Assembly: GCF_001874525.1 (NCBI RefSeq)
Contig: NZ_LKAQ01000001.1
Span: forward strand, 248,001 to 312,000
Direction of reading: 5' to 3'
DNA: 64,000 nucleotides
Source of the DNA: Pseudodesulfovibrio hydrargyri
GTDB lineage: Bacteria; Desulfobacterota; Desulfovibrionia; Desulfovibrionales; Desulfovibrionaceae
The notes beneath the pieces were generated by a model. It saw only the letters and a program-made list of their open reading frames with translations, made no database searches and had not been told where the DNA came from. Positions 61,883-64,000 of the stretch are shown piece by piece (within the stretch, counting starts at the first letter, position 1; each line of letters starts with the position of its first letter). The translations under genes and the position numbers were made by a program.

Positions 61883-62577
61883 AGCGCTACGGATTCATTT
61901 TCGCCCGGGGCGGATCCAAGGGCGTGCCCGGCAAGAACATCCGCCCGCTGGGCGGCGTGCCGCTTATCGCCCACGCCATCCGCGCTGGCCGGGACAGCGG
62001 CCTGCTCGACCGGATCATCGTATCCACGGACGACCCGAAGATCGCGGCCGTGGCCGAAGAATACGGGGCAGAGGTACCGTTCATGCGCCCGGCCGAACTG
62101 GCCCTCGACGACGCGCCCGAGTGGTTGGCCTGGCGGCATGCTGTGGAGGCCGTGGACGACTTCGACCTGTTCGTCTCCCTGCCGTGCACCGCTCCCCTGC
62201 GCATCGCCAGGGACGTGCGCGACTGCATTGAACTGTTCGAACGGGGCGGCTGCGACATGGTGGTCACGGCCCGGCCCGCCGAGCGACACCCGGCCTTCAA
62301 CATGGTCACCATGAGCGGAGACGGATACGCGGCCATCGCCATGCCGCCGAGCGAGCGCATCAACCGCCGCCAGGACGCCCCTCCCATCTATGACCTGACC
62401 ACGGTCTGTTACGTGACCACGCCGGATTTCATCAGGAGACACGAGGGTGTGTTCCAAGGGAGGGTCAAGGCGGCGATTATTCCGCCGGAACGCGCTCTGG
62501 ACATCGATACCGAACTGGACTTCGCCTTTGCGCAATTCCTGATGGAGCGAAACCAACAAAAGGCATCAAAAGACTGA
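61879..62577 (+). CDS. ptmB: PtmB/LegF-like CMP-legionaminate (acylneuraminate) cytidylyltransferase
   Basis: 232 residues. IFARGGSKGVPGKNIRPLGGVPLIAHAI is the CTP-binding signature, and VSTDDPKIAAVAEEYGAEV, LFVSLPCTAPLRIARDV and DIDTELDFAFAQFL are family landmarks. It activates a nonulosonic acid with CMP. With legI and legG lost from the locus, its substrate would have to come from elsewhere. Last gene of the block; no terminator recognised. Confidence 0.9.
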   Translation: MKRYGFIFARGGSKGVPGKNIRPLGGVPLIAHAIRAGRDSGLLDRIIVSTDDPKIAAVAEEYGAEVPFMRPAELALDDAPEWLAWRHAVEAVDDFDLFVSLPCTAPLRIARDVRDCIELFERGGCDMVVTARPAERHPAFNMVTMSGDGYAAIAMPPSERINRRQDAPPIYDLTTVCYVTTPDFIRRHEGVFQGRVKAAIIPPERALDIDTELDFAFAQFLMERNQQKASKD

Positions 62578-62833
62578 TTGTCCTGGCGAACGAAAAGGCC
62601 ATGATCGCGCCCCCGGCAATGAGGCCGCGTAGTATGCCGAAAGGCAAGCTGACGCATGTACGCAAGCCGGGACACAAGGTCGCTACGCACTGAACAAGCT
62701 TTCCGGATTGCGAGGAGGGGGGACGGAGAATTCGGGAATACGCGCCACGCCACCCGACCTGTCAGAGACTGCGGTAAGGCAGCTCTGCCTGAATACTTCC
62801 CTGATCACGCCGCTCGATAGAAACGGCCGGGCG

Positions 62834-63031
62834 CTATTTGCCCTTTTTGTCGTCCTGCCGGTTCTTGAAGGTGATGGAAGCGAGGCAGCCGGCCAGACCG
62901 CCGAGGGCCACGGCCTTGCCCGGGGCCATCAGGTCGGTGAAGCTGAAGAGATAGCCGATGGCACAGCCTGCGATGATGCCCTTGGCCAGGACATCGATCC
63001 ACTGCATGAAATCCTTTCCGTCATCATCCAT
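62834..63031 (-). CDS. Small two-helix membrane protein
   Basis: 65 residues from MDDDGKDFMQWIDVLAKGIIAG behind GGAGAGCCTTC. Two hydrophobic stretches (IIAGCAIGYLFSF and AVALGGLAGCLASITF) with Gly-x3-Gly spacing, and a basic tail KNRQDDKKGK. The frame is open 30 codons further upstream but the ribosome binding site favours this start. No family recognised. Confidence 0.65.
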   Translation of the reverse strand: MDDDGKDFMQWIDVLAKGIIAGCAIGYLFSFTDLMAPGKAVALGGLAGCLASITFKNRQDDKKGK

Positions 63032-63196
63032 GAAGGCTCTCCGTGACAGGTCTGATATGAGCGGTTGCAGCGCCCGGACAATACCATTATCATCCGCTGG
63101 CGAACGCAGGCATATGACCATAAAACGCGGTGAAGGACAAGGAATACCGGGCTGTTCGCCCTTCCGGCCCGACTCGCTTTTTTTTAGGTTTTTTGC

Positions 63197-63225
63197 TTGA
63201 CACTGATTCTCAACATCACTATCAA
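63197..63225 (+). promoter_or_regulatory. Promoter of the feo operon
   Basis: TTGACA, 17 bases, TATCAA: consensus -35 with a 4/6 -10, 47 bases before the first ATG of the feo operon. The spacer contains TGATTCTCAAC, a half of the Fur-like palindrome found downstream, so iron control of this promoter is likely. Confidence 0.6.
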
Positions 63226-63271
63226 GTGAATGTCCGGCAACGCTGCCGGGTCAAAAATTGGGGGAAATCAC

Positions 63272-63454
63272 ATGCTCGACACTTTCATTGTCGTGGCCAT
63301 CATCGCCATAGCGGCCTTTTTCGTGGGCCGCAGGATTCTGAGATCCTTCACGGCCAAGCAACCCGGCTGCGGATGTGGCGGCTGCGGACAGTCCGGGTCG
63401 TGCTCCGGCATCAAGGACGGCCCGGACAAGCACGACTGCTGCGGCTCAAAGTAA
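63272..63454 (+). CDS. FeoB-associated Cys-rich membrane protein
   Basis: 60 residues from MLDTFIVVAIIAIAAFFVG, one membrane helix, then a Cys-rich tail CGCGGCGQSGSCSG...KHDCCGSK with eight cysteines. This is the FeoB-associated Cys-rich family found beside feoB in many anaerobes; it may help Fe(II) transfer or FeoB assembly. An upstream in-frame ATG at 63230 is not preferred; GGGGGAAATCAC precedes the chosen ATG. First gene of the operon. Confidence 0.9.
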   Translation: MLDTFIVVAIIAIAAFFVGRRILRSFTAKQPGCGCGGCGQSGSCSGIKDGPDKHDCCGSK

Positions 63455-63470
63455 TTTTTTTTGACCAACC

Positions 63471-63489
63471 GTTGAGAACAATTCTCAAC
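63471..63489 (+). promoter_or_regulatory. Fur-box-like palindrome between the Cys-rich gene and feoA
   Basis: GTTGAGAA-CAA-TTCTCAAC, a perfect 8-3-8 inverted repeat. The arrangement resembles Fur boxes, built of inverted ATTCTCA/TGAGAAT-like arms, and is placed 25 bases before feoA. Fur identity is inferred. Confidence 0.65.
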
Positions 63490-63513
63490 AAACTCTTTTC
63501 GAGGATCACCAAC

Positions 63514-63756
63514 ATGGCTCAAGACATGTGTTTACGCAAAGCCAAGGTCAACCAGAAACTGAAAATCAGAACGGTCAGTGCGGACGGCGAGCTCGGCCGC
63601 CGCATCCGCGACATGGGGCTGATCCCCGGCACCGAGGTCACGGTCATCGGCAAGGCCCCGCTGCGCGACCCCGTGGCCCTCAGGCTGCGCGACTTCACCC
63701 TGACCTTGCGCAACAGCGAGGCCGACCACATCACCGTCACCCCCCTGGAGGACTAA
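63514..63756 (+). CDS. feoA: FeoA-domain protein
   Basis: 80 residues from MAQDMCLRKAKVNQKLKIRTV. SH3-like fold with LGRRIRDMGLIPGTEVTVIGKAPLRDPVALRLRDFTLTLRNSEA, the FeoA core. It modulates or assembles the FeoB Fe(II) transporter. Four bases before feoB. Confidence 0.94.
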   Translation: MAQDMCLRKAKVNQKLKIRTVSADGELGRRIRDMGLIPGTEVTVIGKAPLRDPVALRLRDFTLTLRNSEADHITVTPLED

Positions 63757-63760
63757 ACAC

Positions 63761-64000
63761 ATGGGTACTTACACCATCGGCATCGCAGGCAACCCGAACT
63801 GCGGCAAAACCACCATGTTCAACGCCCTGACCGGTGCGCGCCAGCATGTGGCCAACTGGCCCGGTGTGACCGTCGAAAAGAAGATGGGACACATCAACAC
63901 AGGTTCCGACGCCGTCGAGCTCGTGGACCTGCCCGGAACCTATTCCCTGACCGCCTATACCCAGGAGGAACTGGTCGCCCGGAACTTCCTGGTGGACGAC
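63761..64000 (+). CDS. feoB: Fe(II) transporter FeoB, N-terminal part
   Basis: 80 residues visible, cut by the window end. MGTYTIGIAGNPNCGKTTMFNALTGARQ holds the G1 box, and VDLPGTYSLTAYTQEEL the G3 box. The G domain of FeoB regulates a membrane Fe(II) pore. Co-transcribed with feoA and the Cys-rich peptide. Confidence 0.96.
   Translation, partial: MGTYTIGIAGNPNCGKTTMFNALTGARQHVANWPGVTVEKKMGHINTGSDAVELVDLPGTYSLTAYTQEELVARNFLVDD

Noticed and set aside
62477..62677. Minus-strand segment reading GILRGLIAGGAIMAFSF, similar in feel to the nearby 65-residue membrane protein (GIIAGCAIGYLFSF)
   Set aside because: Possibly a decayed second copy, but it runs into the 3' end of ptmB and short Gly/Ala-rich hydrophobic likeness is easily met by chance. 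Not reported as a gene.

Overview
The window is a GC-rich, densely coding bacterial chromosome segment. Its gene content fits a sulfate-reducing member of the Desulfovibrionales, probably a Desulfovibrio/Pseudodesulfovibrio relative. The pointers are a recombinase-derived TunR-type regulator beside modAB, a three-piece ferredoxin-type glutamate synthase, the psd-pssA-leuACD-leuB gene order, a small dual-CXXC protein and a FeoB-associated Cys-rich peptide ahead of feoAB. No rRNA, CRISPR array or insertion sequence was seen. Assignments rest on reading the sequence and family knowledge; no database search was run.

Layout. 1-2.5 kb: the end of an ABC-F ATPase, a GIY-YIG protein and two membrane/coiled-coil proteins. 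2.6-8.8 kb: a minus-strand block psd-pssA-leuA-leuC-leuD-leuB (phospholipid and leucine synthesis), interrupted before leuB by a composite palindromic repeat. 9-12.2 kb: a membrane hydrolase, an EamA transporter and a methyltransferase-like protein. 12.4-12.8 kb: three identical tRNA-Gly genes and one tRNA-Cys. 13-18.2 kb: dksA-like, an NFACT/RqcH-like protein, a lysozyme-like protein containing an 11-G tract, mutY and gpmA. 18.3-26.5 kb: a large membrane protein with a CCHC zinc knuckle, two glycosyltransferases, a lytic transglycosylase, a dual-CXXC peptide, a TolC-type protein and a Mog-domain protein. 26.5-35.4 kb: a DUF1614 protein, rfbA, a 47-residue membrane peptide, PilZ, a split RdgC-like pair, a GDSL esterase, a VTT protein, a YcaO protein and an APC transporter.

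35.5-40 kb: tRNA-Leu, then a single AT-rich FRG-domain gene that looks acquired, then divergent tunR and modA-modB-DUF364. 40.2-42.8 kb: an MsbA-like exporter and a DUF922 protein. 43-48.2 kb: the split glutamate synthase operon on the minus strand, with a terminator-like hairpin in its leader. 48.6-53 kb: an orphan HicB, MltA, an AI-2E family permease and a hybrid histidine kinase. 53.4-56.1 kb: an amino-acid ABC transporter operon whose permease has an unusual periplasmic insert.

56.3-62.6 kb: a surface-glycan cluster with a family 9 glycosyltransferase, legB, legC, a decayed remnant, ptmE, ptmF and ptmB. The remnant sits where legI and legG would be expected, and its first half still reads like the start of LegI. 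The legionaminic acid pathway therefore looks broken by deletion at this locus. The window ends in an iron-uptake operon (FeoB-associated peptide, feoA, start of feoB) with a promoter and a Fur-box-like palindrome.

Three intergenic regions (3.7, 10.8 and 14.9 kb) carry the same composite palindrome. Each has two long-hairpin arms placed head to head, and its ends often begin within a few bases of a stop codon. This is the most striking non-coding feature of the window.
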